Positions 21,260 to 32,714 of a stretch of 64,000 bases of DNA are shown here, piece by piece. The notes under the pieces are model-generated. The model was not told where the DNA came from. It made no database searches and saw only the letters and a list, made by a program, of their open reading frames with translations. The stretch lies in NCBI RefSeq assembly GCF_902459505.1, contig NC_047086.1, positions 174,753,619 to 174,817,618 of the forward strand. The letters are read 5' to 3'. The stretch is from Geotrypetes seraphini. Lineage: Eukaryota > Chordata > Amphibia > Gymnophiona > Dermophiidae. Each line of letters opens with the position of its first letter. The stretch's first letter is position 1. Made by a program: the position numbers and the translations under genes.

Positions 21260-22650
21260 CTTATAAACAATAAAATTGTGGAACACGTAGACAAGCATAA
21301 TTTGATGGCATAGAGTCAGCATGGGTTCAGCCGAGGGAGATCATGCCTCACTAATTTGCTTGACTTCTTTGAAGGTGTGAATAAACATGTGGATAAAGGT
21401 GAGCCGGTTGATGTAGTGTATCTAGATTTTCAGAAAGCTTTTGATAAAGTTCCTCATGAGAGGCTCCTGAGAAAATTAAAGAGTCATGGGATAGGTGGCA
21501 AAGTTCAGTTGTGGATTAGGAATTGGTTATCGGATAGAAAACAGAGGGTAGGGTTAAATGGTCATTTTTCTCACAGAAGGAGAGTAAACAGTGGAGTGCC
21601 ACAGGGGTCTGTACTGGGACCGGTGCTATTCAACTTATTTATAAATGATCTGGAAATTAGAATGACAAGTGAGCTGATTAAATTTGCAGATGACACTAAG
21701 CTGTTCAAAGTTGTTAAAAAGTTATGAAAAATTGCAAGTGGACCTTAGAAAATTGGAAGACTGGGCATCCAAGTGGCAGATGAAATTTTATGTGGACATA
21801 TGCAAAATGATGGACATTGGGAAGAATAGCCTGAATCACAGTTACTATGCTATGGTCTACCTAGGGGGTTAGCGTCCAAGAAAAGGATCTGGGTGTCATT
21901 GAAGACAATATGATGAAACCTTCCACCCAGTGTGTACTGGCAGACAAAAAAGCAAACAAGATGCTAGGAATTATTTAAAAAAGGGATGGTTAGCAAGACT
22001 ATGAATATTATAATGCCTCTGTATCACTTGGTGGTGCGACCTCACCTGCAGTACTGCTTTCAATTCTGGTCGCCTTATCTCAAAAAACTTATAGCGGAAC
22101 TAGAAGAGGTTCAAAGAAGAGCGACCAAGATGATAAAGGGGATGGAGCTCCTCTCGTATGAGGAAAGACTAAAAAGATTAGGGCTCTTCAGCTTGGAAAA
22201 GAGACAGCTGAGGGAAGATATAATTGAACTCTACAAAATCCTGAGTGGTGTAGAATGGGTACAAGTAGATCAATTTTTGTACTCCAGTAAAAATTACAAA
22301 GACTTGGGGACACTCAATGAAGATACAGGGAAATACTTTTAAAACCAATAGGAGGAATTTTTTTTCATTCAGAGAATAGTTAAGCTTTGGCATGCATTGC
22401 CAGAGGTTGTGGTAAGAGCGGTTAATGTAGCTGGTTTTAAGAAAGGTTTGGACAATTTCCTGGAGGAAAAGTCCATACTCTGTTATTGAGAGACATGGGT
22501 GAAGCCACTACTTGCCCTGGATTGATACTATTTGGGTTTTGGCCAGGTACTAGTGACCTCTATAGGTCACTGTGAGGATGGGCTACTGGGCTAGATGTAC
22601 AAATAGTCTGACCCAATAAGGCTGGTCTTATGCTCTTATGTTCTTAACAT
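21260..22650 (+). mobile_element. CR1 LINE, reverse transcriptase to 3' end
   Basis: The frame 21356-21727 holds [46 protein letters not shown] and [11 protein letters not shown]. These are the palm motifs of the CR1 reverse transcriptase, with the catalytic ADD present. The C-terminal region continues in other frames (21684-21872 and 21986-22342). The 3' UTR ends in a TTCTTATG-type tail at 22630-22648. It is a 5'-truncated copy with a few frame breaks. Confidence 0.9.
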
Positions 22651-23610
22651 ACATACTGCATAACACAAGACAAAATGAAAGGGCAATCGGATAGATCCAA
22701 CCTAGATGGCATAAACACATCAATGACTAAAGAGACCACTTTTGCAAAACAGAACAATAAACATTGTAATTCACCTCCAGAAATACAAATATAATTACAC
22801 ACTATCTTTATATTTAAAATGCTGATTATAGGCATTCTACAAGTCAAAGAATTTCTAGTTGGTGTTAACTAGGGCTGGAAGTTTCTTTACTTTCATAATT
22901 TACAGGAAGATGTGAACATAGTAGTCAGACTTCAGCGTGATTTAAGTAGGCAGCTGAGGCTTCTACCCAGATGTTGATATGCAGCTGCATTTAAAGGGGT
23001 AGTGCTACTAAATGTCAGTTCCGACCACCCTGGCACTGCCTGATTGTGTTGGGGGTGTTCTGGGGCAGTTTTGCAGGCACTGGTCATATACAATTCAGAC
23101 ACCTGCATAGCTAAGCGGGCAGTTAGGCTAGGCAGGTGTCAGCATTGGCTATCAGCCAGCACCTGCATAAATTCTGGGTCGATGGCTGACCTCTGATATT
23201 CAATACTAGTGCTCAGGTGTGACAAGGTATTGAATATTGAGGTTTTATTTTGGCCTTGGTGGGCAGTGGTTTAAAAACTGCTGATCTCTGTGGGCAGGAA
23301 AGGACTAAGGGGAGTTCATTAAGCAGCGTGAAGTCTTTAAGTTACATTAATTGTCCCTTATTATGACTTAAAGAGCCCCAAGGCTGCTGTTCCAAAAATA
23401 GCATGGTGATATTTAAGTTGCAGCGCATTACAAAATAATGTGATGCAAAACATGCAAATGCATGTTTTGCATCTCATTACTACACAAATTCCCTAATGCG
23501 ACTTGCCCAAAAACCACTGTAAAATAACTCCAGCTTTTTGCTGGGCTTATTTTACCATTCAGGAGTATCAGACAATGCAAAATCATGGCTGCTGTGGTGA
23601 GTTTTCCACT
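22650..23610. other. No gene; possible short interspersed repeat
   Basis: Around 22960-23250 repeated phrases (aggcaggtgtcagc, cagccagcacctgcat, gatattcaatactagtgctc) look like a decayed DNA element of the 'attcagtgctgg' kind. I cannot fix its ends. The remainder shows nothing I recognise. Confidence 0.35.
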
Positions 23611-23860
23611 GGGCCCATGTATTTATTTATTCAATTTTCTATACCGTTCTCCCAGGGCAGCTCAGAATGGTTTACATGCATTTATTTAGGTCCTCAAGCA
23701 TTTTTCCCTGTCTGTCCTGGTGGGCTCACAATCTAATTCTAATTGGATTCCCTGGGCAAGTCTCTTAATCCCCCAATTGTCCCAGGTACATTAGATACCT
23801 GGGACAATTGGGGGATTAAGTGACTTGCCCAGGGTCACAAGGAGCAGCATGGGTTTGAAT

Positions 23861-23992
23861 CAGGGGTGGGCAACTCCGGTCCTCGAGGGCCGGAATCCAG
23901 TCGGGTTTTCAGGATTTCCCCAATGAATATGCATGAAAATCCTGAAACCCGACTGGATTCCAACCCTCTAGGACCGGAGTTGCCCACAGCTG
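23861..23992. mobile_element. hAT palindromic MITE inside a SINE
   Basis: A 132-bp element with ends CAGGGGTGGGCAACTCCGG and CCGGAGTTGCCCACAGCTG. It is flanked by gtttgaat and gtttgaac (23853-23860 and 23993-24000, 7 of 8 identical), both taken from the SINE. Its centre carries AATGAATATGCATGA, shared with the other members of this family here. Confidence 0.85.
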
Positions 23993-24039
23993 GTTTGAAC
24001 CCACAACTTCAGGGTGCCAAGGCTGTAGCTTTAACCACT

Positions 24040-24875
24040 ACCAAAAACCCTCCAAATAAGATGAATATAGGAAGGAATCTTTGAAAGGTGAAAAGACCTC
24101 AAGTGTTCACAGCCGGTCTGCCTTTAGAACAAGTCTGTCAAAGTGGCCCCTTGTGAACTATCATTGGTCTCACGTACCTTTCTTTTTATATTGTCACTAT
24201 TAAAGTCTTTTTAATTTGTAACTTTGTTTTTTTAAAAACCTTTAATTTTCAAATTTCAAAACTTGATGAAATGGTAAATACTGAATCATAGTAGATATTA
24301 CTTTGATGTTCAGGCTTAATAACTTCTTGAAAACTAAAGTACTTAGCTTTTTTGTAGTAGCAGTACTGGCAGCCCTTAGCTATGTAGAATGGATTTAACG
24401 ATAACTCAGCTGATGTAAACAGCTCTCAGCTGGATTTCATGCTGGATTTAACAGCGGAGTAAATTTAGCAGCGGAGTACCCCCAATTAATTATAATAAAA
24501 TAATAAATTGAAATAGATTGAATTAAATTGAATTGAGTAGAATACAGCCGATTCCCTTATACAATTAATGCTTACTTAAGCAAATGTGCGACTGCAATTG
24601 ACGTGCTTAGGATAAAAAGTTTAAAGGTCAGCGAGTTTTAATCGTATTGATAGAAATAACTTACTTTAACCTCACAAGGGGTTGCTTTGACAGGACTTGT
24701 TCCAAAGCTGTGAACACTTGAGCTCTTTTCACCTTTCAAAAATATATATTTATATATATACAAAATGCATTTTAAATATTAATAAGGTTTATAGGTTGTT
24801 GGAAAAGATTCCTTCCTATATTCATCTTATTTGGAGGGTTTTTGGTCTTGGACTTATTATTTTAAGGAAAAGGTT
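24040..24875. mobile_element. 836-bp foldback insertion with a 12-bp target duplication
   Basis: It is flanked by gctttaaccact at 24028-24039 and 24876-24887, a 12-bp duplication of SINE sequence. The ends are long inverted arms, 24041-24159 and 24674-24848. The right arm carries about 68 extra AT-rich bases. The interior (24160-24670) has no reading frame that I recognise. The long duplication fits a retroposed insertion better than hAT or mariner. Confidence 0.7.
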
Positions 24876-24949
24876 GCTTTAACCACTGCGCCACACTCCT
24901 ATTTAAAGATTTTTATAGTACATGACATTGAAAGTTTTAGTCGAGGATG

Positions 24950-25200
24950 ACTAATCCTTCCAAAGGAGCTCTCCCCTTCCTTTCATGACCCCCTCATATT
25001 TTCTTCTTTTATCTTGATGTAATTATGTACCCTTTACCCCACTTCCCCATGTATCATGCCAGTTTCATTTTGTCTTTGCTATCACCCCCTTTTTTTAAAT
25101 ATACAACTGTTTTTAATTTTTTTTTTATATACGTATATTAACTGCACTGTAAACCATTTAGATTTTCTGGATAGATGGTAAATCAAGTAACTAATAAACA
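24950..25200 (+). mobile_element. LINE-like 3' UTR
   Basis: The passage 'actgcactgtaaaccattta' followed by 'ggtaaatcaagtaactaata' has the form of an L2-like 3' end ('gtaaaccg...ggtatataaa'). No coding part is attached. Confidence 0.4.
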
Positions 25201-25339
25201 TGAAACTGTCCTTTCAGATATTGTTGTTCTTCCCCCTTTCCTCACTGTCATGTCAAGTCTTACACACTCCTCTCTATTGTTAGTATAAATTGTAAGCCAT
25301 TTAAACGTACCACATGATAGGCGAGGTATTAGGTAAGTA

Positions 25340-25710
25340 CAGGGCAGGATTAACCAATAGGCCAAGTAGGCACGTGCCTAGGGCCCAAAACGGTCAGGGC
25401 GGCCCGATGAAGGAGGGCATCAACATTGTTTTTTCCAAACAGCGATGAACCCCTCCAGCATCGATCAGCAACGCGGACCCCACCCCGATCAACAACACGG
25501 CCCCCCCCCCATCGACGGAAAGTAAGACAAGCAAGCAGCGCGGGTAAGAAAGGCAACGGGAACTGTAATTGTGCAAGCGGTGCTACTTGCCCAAATCTTC
25601 CCTCTGACGCAGCTTCCTGTTTCCGCCTGGGCGCATAGTGGGGTGGGGAGGGGCAGGGGGCTCAGTGTACTTGTGTGCCTAGGGACCCTCGACGAATTAA
25701 TCCTGCCCTG
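25340..25710. mobile_element. hAT element, 371 bp
   Basis: Ends CAGGGCAGGATTAA and TTAATCCTGCCCTG are flanked by a perfect 8-bp duplication ggtaagta (25332-25339 and 25711-25718). The interior is GC-rich with a run of C near 25500. Open frames across it are composition artefacts. Confidence 0.9.
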
Positions 25711-26316
25711 GGTAAGTACTGAATAAAACTTGGAAAATAATGCCCACATTGACCTGGCATTACTTTGCCAGGAATAATGCAGCCTGATGGCCTTCCAACA
25801 ACTACCAAATCTGAAGCAAAAATTAATGAAAAACAAACTCCCAACAGAAGCTCCAAAAATGAGACATTAGGACTAATCCTTGCAGTATAACAAATTGCAA
25901 ATTATGGCAGTCATTTTAGAAGGGCTGTTGGTGTCTGAGACATGCATAAACCTGTACTTAAACATTTACCTTGCATAATCATCTAAGTTCCCATTTCATA
26001 CAGCAAATGTGAAAGGGGTGTGGTCTAAGCATGCTTAGGGCGGTACTAGGGTGTGCCTAGAAGATACATGTTTATTCCCTGTTTCAGAAGAGTATTAAAC
26101 ACTGATGTCCTCACTAATTGACCTTGGGATTTACAGCTGCTACCAAACAAGTTTAGGTTTTGGCAAACTTCTCCAATACAGCAGCACTACACTGGAGGGA
26201 TTAAGGGAGGTTGCCTCCAGAAAACCAAATTGATAAGGGATTCCGGTCTCTGTGACATCAGGAAAATACATGTTTGTATTCCTAAGATAAATGTATATAT
26301 TCACTGAAAATTTTTA

Positions 26317-26476
26317 TGAGGGGTTGCTGAAAAGTTCTCAGCCCAACCGAGATTTCTTGACACTTTTCGCTTCATTGAAAATGAAGTGACAAGAAAAGTG
26401 TGGAGTAACTTGTAAGTTTCGTGGCTCCACATCATTCTCTTCTTGGTTGGGCTGGGAACTTTTCAGTGGCCCCTCG
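26317..26476. mobile_element. Tc1/mariner-type MITE, 160 bp
   Basis: Ends TGAGGGGTTGCTGAAAAGTT and AACTTTTCAGTGGCCCCTCG are flanked by TA. Inverted ends of this family ('ctgaaaagttctcagcccaacc') recur at 28104, 38746, 40889 and 55396. The interior has a second short palindrome (ttcttgacactttt and its mirror). A TA target supports Tc1/mariner. Confidence 0.75.
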
Positions 26477-26801
26477 TAAGCTTGTTTTCCTAAAGTGGAT
26501 GTTTGTTATAGGCACTCACCCCCAGAATCTATATACCGTGACTAAGGTTGCATGCACATATCTGTGTGTATTCCTGATTTGCACACACAAATTAATTAGT
26601 TAACAAGCCAATCCGTGCCTAAAATTGCCAATTAACATGCAATTATTTGTACTAATTGGAAATTAATTAAAATTTAAGCACACAACTTTCAAAGCGCATT
26701 CTATAAAGTGGTGTGCATAAATTCTACTGCACAGATCTCAAAAGGGGCATGGCCAGAGGGGCATGGGTGGGTCATGGGTGATCCTAAAAGTTAGGTACAT
26801 A

Positions 26802-27704
26802 CCATGTTTCTCTGAAAATAAGCCCTAGCATGATTTTTGGGATAATAATAATAATAATTACAGCTTATATACCGCAATACCGTGAAGTTCTATGCGGTTT
26901 ACAAAGATTAAGCAAAGGTACAAATTGATTGACTTTAAGAGGGGAGGAAGAAAGAGGGTTAATAGGACAGGAAATCCATTTTTGAGGAGAGAGTGATCAA
27001 TAGAACAAGTCTTAATATAAGCCCTACTCCAAAAATAAGCCCTAGTTGAAGAGCTGGATTCGCTGGCAGCAGAAGCCCCCCCCCCCCCGCTGCGTAGCCA
27101 AACCCCCGCTGATCCTTCCCTCTCTCCCTCCCATCCGAACCCCGCTGATTGTGAGACCGACATACCTTCTTCCAAATGGCAGCGTCAGCAGCAATCTAAA
27201 CAGGCTGCTTAGCGGCCTTCTCCCACTGGGGCATTCCTCTACCGCATCACTGATGTTATTATCATCAACATGGCACATGGAACGTCCTGACTAGAGAAGG
27301 CCGCGAAGCAGCCTGTTTAGATTGCTGCTGATGCTGTTGTTTGGAAGAAGGTGTGTTGGTCTGGCAGTCGGCAGGGTTTGGATGGGAGGGAGCTGCCAGC
27401 AGGTGGGAGGATGGGAGGGAGGGATAGAAAGATGATGTGCAAAGGTTCTGCTGCATGAGGGGATGGGAGGGAAGGATAGAAAGATGCTGCAGAGGGAAGG
27501 CACAAGGGGATGGGTACAAGGGGAGGAAAGATGCTGCACATGTGGGGGAGAGAAAGGAAAGAGGAAGAATTGGGGTGGAGGAGAGGAAGGGAGAGATGAT
27601 CATTGTACATGAGATAAATAAGACCTACCCTGAAAATTAGATCTAGTGCATTTATGGGGCCCAAAATTAATATAGGACAGAGTCTTATTTTTGGGGAAAC
27701 ACAA
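26802..27704. mobile_element. Tc1/mariner-type element with an inner foldback and LINE-tail insert
   Basis: Ends CCATGTTTCTCTGAAAATAAG and CTTATTTTTGGGGAAACACAA are flanked by TA (26800-26801 and 27705-27706). It contains a LINE 3' tail in minus orientation (about 26845-26985). An inner inverted repeat (27165-27225 pairing with 27295-27350) has arms holding 'gcagcaatctaaacaggctg'. A related fragment is at 46076-46260. Confidence 0.7.
26845..26985 (-). mobile_element. L2-like LINE 3' tail with (AAT)n
   Basis: It begins with ATA repeats and then 'cttataccgcaatacc'-like sequence and 'gaagttctatgcggttta', the inverted L2-like 3' UTR also found at 31868. It has inserted inside the mariner-type element. 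Confidence 0.65.
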
Positions 27705-28103
27705 TAGTTATAGAATATGCCTGATCCACATATAATGTAGGTGCAGGCATTTTATTGGTATAAATGTGTGTGCCTCAGTTTTACCTACAGGGATGAGTGC
27801 TATGTGTATTCTATAAACTGTGCCTAACTCTGGATGCAGTGTATAGAATAGTGGTAAGCCTGGAAATTTTGGGGCAATGATTTTTTAGGAGACATAAATA
27901 GAATTTTCCCCCGAGTGCATATAAATTTATTTCTCTCGTATTTCAGATCAGCAAATTCAGTCCTAAAATACTAGAGAAACTTGGGGCTTTTTTTTTTGTG
28001 GGCATCTCAAGTCTGACTTCTGTGCCCTTTCTAAAATGGGGATGCATATCAGCATATATCACAGGATCTCAGAGTTCCCTACATGGGAAATGTATTTAAC
28101 ATA

Positions 28104-28312
28104 CGAGAGGGTGCTGAAAAGTTCTCAACCCAACCAAGAAGAGAATGGCATGAATATGATTCAATCGATGATCTGAAACAATGTCAAAGCACAAAATCTT
28201 GTTTCTGCAAATTGGCACTTAACGAGATAAGATAACGCTCTTTTCAGCTATAAGGGCAAAGTAACGCTCAGAATGTAGGAAGTTGGGTTGAGAACTTTTC
28301 AGCATCCCCTCA
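28104..28312. mobile_element. Tc1/mariner-type MITE, 209 bp
   Basis: Ends CGAGAGGGTGCTGAAAAGTT and AACTTTTCAGCATCCCCTCA are flanked by TA (28102-28103 and 28313-28314). The interior is AT-rich with no frame. It is the most complete copy here for judging where insertions fell in the 38746-40205 copy. Confidence 0.8.
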
Positions 28313-29204
28313 TAAAGGGATCCCAGTCATGCTCATTCTCAAAATGTTGGATGTATTATTCCATGCAGAAAATGTGAAGAAGTGTGCTATATTGGGTAGG
28401 CAGGATAGATGCTAAAGACTAGAATCAACTCATACAGGCATCACATCGAAAACCACAAGGTGATTAACGGTGACCCTACTATTGGTGAATGTTTCTCAGA
28501 ACCTGGACACAGAATAAATGCCCTTATGTCAGAATAATGAGGTAACTTTAAAACAATTTAGGAATGCAAGACTTGAAATCGAGATGATGAAATAGTTTTG
28601 ACACCCATCTAACAGAACTTAACATGGATCCGAGTTTCCTATCACATTATAAACCATGAAATGAAACCCCTTTGCCATCTTCTGGGTAGCTATCTATAAC
28701 TTCAGTGCCAGCTCAAGAGATTATGGCGCCCTGGCCCATGCCCTACCCCCATGGACCATGCTCTGCCTCATCCTGCCTCAAATTCATGCCCCCCCCCTCC
28801 CCCAGCTAGTTCAATCCTCCCTCATCTGACCAGTACCAGCAAGAAGCTTCAGAGGAGGAAGGAGAGAAGTGCTGCTATTTATGTGGCTTGATTTAGCAAC
28901 TACACTTAGCTGGCCAAATCATGCAATGTAGGCAGCTAGCTGCAATATATTCAGTGGAGATAGATGCTGAATGTATTTTAACTGGCTAAGAGTTGTTCCT
29001 GGCTAGTTAAATAGCACTGAATATCAGGGGAACAGGGAGTTGTATACTGCCTTTTTGTTCAAGTTTCAAGTTTTATTAGGATTTTATATACCGCCTATCA
29101 AGGTTATCTAAGCGGTTTTACAATCAGGTACTCAAACATTTCAATGCTGACATTTAAAACAGTGGGCACTGGAATTTTAGTCCTTTGATTATACATGTCC
29201 AGGA

Positions 29205-29460
29205 TGGGTGGGTGGGAGGGGAGGGGGGATATGCCTTTAATTTATTATTTGATTGCACTTTTGTTTGTCTTGATCATTGGTGTTACTCTTGATTGGCTTT
29301 ATGCTGTATGAAATGGTGGGTGGGTGGTGGGTAAGGGATATGTATTTATTATATCATTATATCATGTGATGGAATTAAGTGCTGTTTATTTGTACATTGT
29401 TTGATAATATGTTGCACTTGATGTTAGTTTTTAAAATGAATAAAGATTTTTTTAAAAACC
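29205..29460 (+). mobile_element. L1-like LINE 3' UTR and tail
   Basis: The end 'aaaatgaataaagattttt' with an A-rich tail, preceded by 'ttgataatatgttgcacttg', resembles Tx1/L1 3' ends of vertebrates. There is no coding sequence. Confidence 0.45.
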
Positions 29461-29469
29461 CAAACAAAC

Positions 29470-30010
29470 CTGCAATTGTCAATGCCCGTAAAGTTAATGC
29501 TTGAAGAATAAGATCTCCCTCTACACACCTCCAGGACTGCTAAGGTTCTACCAAGGAGTATTTGTAATCATACCTTCTCCATATTAAATCACATGGTATG
29601 ACACCTGGAGTTGCCCCAAACTCTAGAACGCACTTTTAGATAGGCTTTGCTTAACACAAGACTATCTCTAGGAAGCAGGTGAAAACTTGACTCTTCTCCC
29701 AAGGACAAAAAAACTAGGTCCGGCAATTGATCCTGGGTGTCTTATAGGATAAGCACTAACCCCTGGGCCAGTGGGTTGGTGTCAGAAATTTTTGTTTACA
29801 GTATTTGGCTGCAGAAAAGCAAATTTTAGTGCAGAGTAATTTGGGCTTATGCAGCTATCGGATAATTTATAGAAGCTTAAATTATTTCTTTATATCTCTA
29901 GACTTTACTACTTGAGAACATTTAAATAGCTTTGTAATTGGTACATTATAGTAAATGAGCGATTAAAGCATTTGTGGCTCTGAATGAAGCCTCTACTGTT
30001 TTGGCAATGA
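29470..30010. other. No gene or repeat recognised
   Basis: Part may be tRNA-SINE-like (29740-29790), but no box pair or target duplication is convincing. Confidence 0.3.
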
Positions 30011-30014
30011 CTGT

Positions 30015-30190
30015 TTTTGTGAGCTCAGATGGGGTTCCATTCAAACCACCCTACTAAACATACTCTTTTTGGATTGCTGAACCATATGATACCGGATAGC
30101 GGCTGAGACATTGTTTTGTTTTCCTTAGATATGTCAGCAACTTTTGACCTGGTGGATCATAATATCTTGCTACAATGCCCAGAAGATCTA
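30015..30190 (+). pseudogene. L2-like reverse-transcriptase fragment
   Basis: In one frame the 30120-30180 stretch reads LDMSATFDLVDHNILLQ, matching the L2-clade palm motif (D.SAAFDLVDH.ILL). Upstream, NHSTKHTLFGLLNHMI matches the GFR..HSTET.LL segment. Only about 60 residues remain. Confidence 0.7.
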
Positions 30191-30542
30191 CAAGTTACTG
30201 TGAGACTGTCATTGGAATGCTTATATGTTTCACTTATATATACTGTGTTCCCCCGCGTATCAAAGCAGCTCCTGATTAGTGTAGCCTGACTTTAGTACAG
30301 GAAGAGGCGGTCGGAGCATACCACAAATGATTTTCTGCACCTCTTGGCACCCCAGCTGCTCTCTCCTTCCTCTTGACAGATGCAAAACCGCATTCGCAGT
30401 TTTTGGAAATTCATGGGCATTCCTGGAACGGAACCCCCGCAAATTTTGGGGTAGTACTGTACTGATATTAGCCAACATTTGCTTATTTCTGATCTGAAGA
30501 AAAAGAGTTATCTTCCAAAAGCTAATCAAACAAAGCACTAAG

Positions 30543-30700
30543 GTCCTCTTTTACTTAGCCACAGAGAAGCTTCTACCGTAGACTGGGGCGCTAAATGCTC
30601 TGACATTCGTAGGAATTGTATGAGCATCAGAGCATATAGCGCTCTGAACCATGGCATAAACCTCTACAGCAGCTTAGTTAAAAAAAAGGGGGAGGGGGGG
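30543..30700. mobile_element. Harbinger-type palindrome, worn
   Basis: Arms 'ctcttttacttagccacaga' and 'cagcagcttagttaaaaaaa' pair around the shared centre 'gacattcgtaggaattgtat'. It is more diverged than the neighbouring copy at 30906. Confidence 0.5.
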
Positions 30701-30905
30701 GAAGAAAATTAGTCCATAAAAAAGGCATCACCTTTTATTCCTTTTGTTTTGTCATATTTCAATTTATTTCTATATATTACCTTAAAAAATGGACTAACCC
30801 GAGCTGTTACTGCGGCGGCCGGCGCCAAAAACGCTAGCATGGCTTTGTAAAGGAGGGGGTGAGATAGCTAATCTGTAGGTATTGGAATAACATCAGAGAG
30901 ATTAA

Positions 30906-31053
30906 CCTCCTCCTTTGCTAATGCGTAGGGCGGGTTTTAACACCGGCAGCGGCGGTAACTGCTCTGACGCTCATAGGAATTCTATGAGTGTCGGAGCGGT
31001 TACCGCCGCTGCCAGCGCTAAAACCTGCGCTACGCGTTAGTAATGGAGGGGGG
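30906..31053. mobile_element. PIF/Harbinger-type palindromic MITE
   Basis: A 148-bp, very complete palindrome with ends CCTCCTCCTTTGCTAATGCG and CGTTAGTAATGGAGGGGGG, and centre 'cataggaattctatgagtgt'. It is flanked by TAA (30903-30905 and 31054-31056), the classic TWA Harbinger target. Confidence 0.8.
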
Positions 31054-31215
31054 TAATTTTGTTAATGATAATTAGGATGGGAAGAAATGAATAAGTGTGT
31101 CATTCTGCTTTCAGAAAGATGTTCAGCATTTTAAAACAAACAGCACAATGTGGGCAATTCTATGAATGAACACCTCCAGTTTGGTGTCACAGTGACAGAG
31201 GGTGACAGTCTATCT

Positions 31216-31672
31216 CAGTGTTCTTCAACCACCGGTCCATGGACCAGTGCCGGTCCACAGAAATTTCCTGCCGGTCCACAGGGCCAGCACGTGCATCAGG
31301 CCCAAAACAGTGTTCTTCAACTGCCGGTCCACGTTGCAATCGATGCGGCGTTATCTTCGAGCCAGCTCCCTCTTCCTAACTGATTCAGTGCACAAAGCCA
31401 TGGGCAGTGGCTCCTATGTGCGTCCTGTGCCTGAACCGGAAGCCTTGCAACGTCAGAGGGAAGGCTTCCAGATGAGGCACGGAACGTGCAAGGTGCAATT
31501 AATACTATTATGGGGGCGGGGTCTGGGATGGAGATTGGGTAGAGATGGGCGGGGTCTGGCCCACGACTTAGCCCAGTGTTCTTCAACTGCCAGTCCACGG
31601 ACTGATGCCGTTCCACAGAATAATTCTTTTATTTCTGCCGGTCCATAGGTGTAAAAAGGTTGAAAAACACTG
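31216..31672. mobile_element. hAT element with repeated internal end motif
   Basis: Ends CAGTGTTCTTCAACCACCGG and GTTGAAAAACACTG are flanked by gtctatct and gtctattt (31208-31215 and 31673-31680, 7 of 8). The left-end motif recurs inside at about 31309 and 31574 (cagtgttcttcaactgcc). The element therefore looks built from partly duplicated ends, or from one copy inserted into another. It has no transposase. Confidence 0.8.
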
Positions 31673-31867
31673 GTCTATTTTATAATGGCATCTGGGCACC
31701 CAGATTCCATTATAGAGTGCTGACATAAACAGATATTGGTACGCCCTCCATTTAGGAACCTGTAGTTAGATGATAGGGCAGGTGCAAATGCGGTCGCTTA
31801 AACACAACATGGATGTGTGTAACAGACAATATTCTACAAATCACACATGTTAGTGGGAGCCCTGCCT

Positions 31868-32400
31868 ATAATAATAATAATAATAACAGTTTATATACCG
31901 CAGGACCGTGAAGTTCTATGCGGTTTACAATGATTAGAAATGTTACAGATTGAGTGAATAAACAAAGTACAGACTTAGCGATTGGTGGTTCTTGCGGTCG
32001 TTTGTTAAGGACTAAGATTGAATAGGTTGGTTTCCTAAGTATTTCAGGAATAGATGTGTTTTCAGGCGTTTCCTGAATTCTCCATAGATAGTAGGCACAA
32101 GCAATTGTTCAAGGTCTTTACCCCATAATGCTGCTTGATGTGCGAGAAGATGTTGATGATGACTTTTAAATTTACAACCTCTAACCGGTGGAGAAATGAA
32201 GTTCAGGTGTGAGCTTCGCTTGTGTCTGTTGGTTGTGAAAGAGAAAAGGTCTGTTATGTATTTAGGGGCTAAGCCATAGAGTACCTTGAAGCAAAAACAA
32301 CCAGACTTGAATTTCACACGTGCCTCCATCGGTAGCCAGTGTAAAACTTGATAGGAAGGTGTCACGTGATCAAACTTCTTCAGTCCACAAAGTAGTCTAA
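31868..32400 (-). mobile_element. L2-like LINE 3' end with coding remnant
   Basis: A minus-strand frame (32365-32012) encodes LHWLPMEARVKFKSGCF, KVLYGLAPKYITDLF and FRKRLKTHLFLKYL, the typical C-terminal region of L2-clade ORF2. The 3' UTR ('gaagttctatgcggtttaca' inverted) and an (ATA)n tail are at the left. It is 5'-truncated. The frame is open throughout, so this copy is fairly young. Confidence 0.85.
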
Positions 32401-32528
32401 CCTATGCTCCACCAGTGTATATGAACCCTTGCATTTATGCACTCTGGGCCATATTCAATATACAACGCCCCCCAAAACTGATGCTGACTAGAATGGCACT
32501 TAGTGCAATTTTATAAAAGGTACACATA

Positions 32529-32714
32529 GGACTCCTTTTACGAAGCCGCGTTAGCGGTTTAACGCGTGTAATAGCGCTCGCGAATGTGACGGCTGCGCTA
32601 GCCGCTACCGACTTCTCTTGAGCAGGGAGTAGTTTTTTGGCTAGCGCGGGGGTTAGTGCGCGCTAAAAAGGTGCGTGTGATAAAGACACTAACGCAGCTT
32701 CGTAAAAGGAGCCC
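32529..32714. mobile_element. PIF/Harbinger-type MITE, 186 bp
   Basis: Ends GGACTCCTTTTACGAAGCCG and CGTAAAAGGAGCCC are flanked by ATA (32526-32528 and 32715-32717). The arms carry CGCGTTAGCGG and its mirror. It is related to 5512-5627 and 63563-63724. Confidence 0.75.

Larger units (their letters stand above)
23615..24900 (-). mobile_element. tRNA-derived SINE split by two insertions
   Basis: A minus-strand SINE whose parts lie at 23615-23860, 23993-24039 and 24876-24900. The tRNA-like head is at the right ('gctttaaccactgcgccac') and the tail at the left (ATTTATTTATT). A hAT element (23861-23992) and an 836-bp foldback (24040-24875) interrupt it, each flanked by duplicated SINE sequence. 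Other copies are at 49334-49530, 50971-51208 and 58328-58563. Confidence 0.85.

Noticed and set aside
25489-25836. A 115-codon minus-strand frame
   Set aside because: It lies over the hAT element at 25340-25710 and its border, so it is composition-driven.
30906-31053. Possible CRISPR-like or regulatory palindrome
   Set aside because: It is a single palindrome with a 3-bp duplication, without spacers. It fits a Harbinger MITE in a vertebrate genome.
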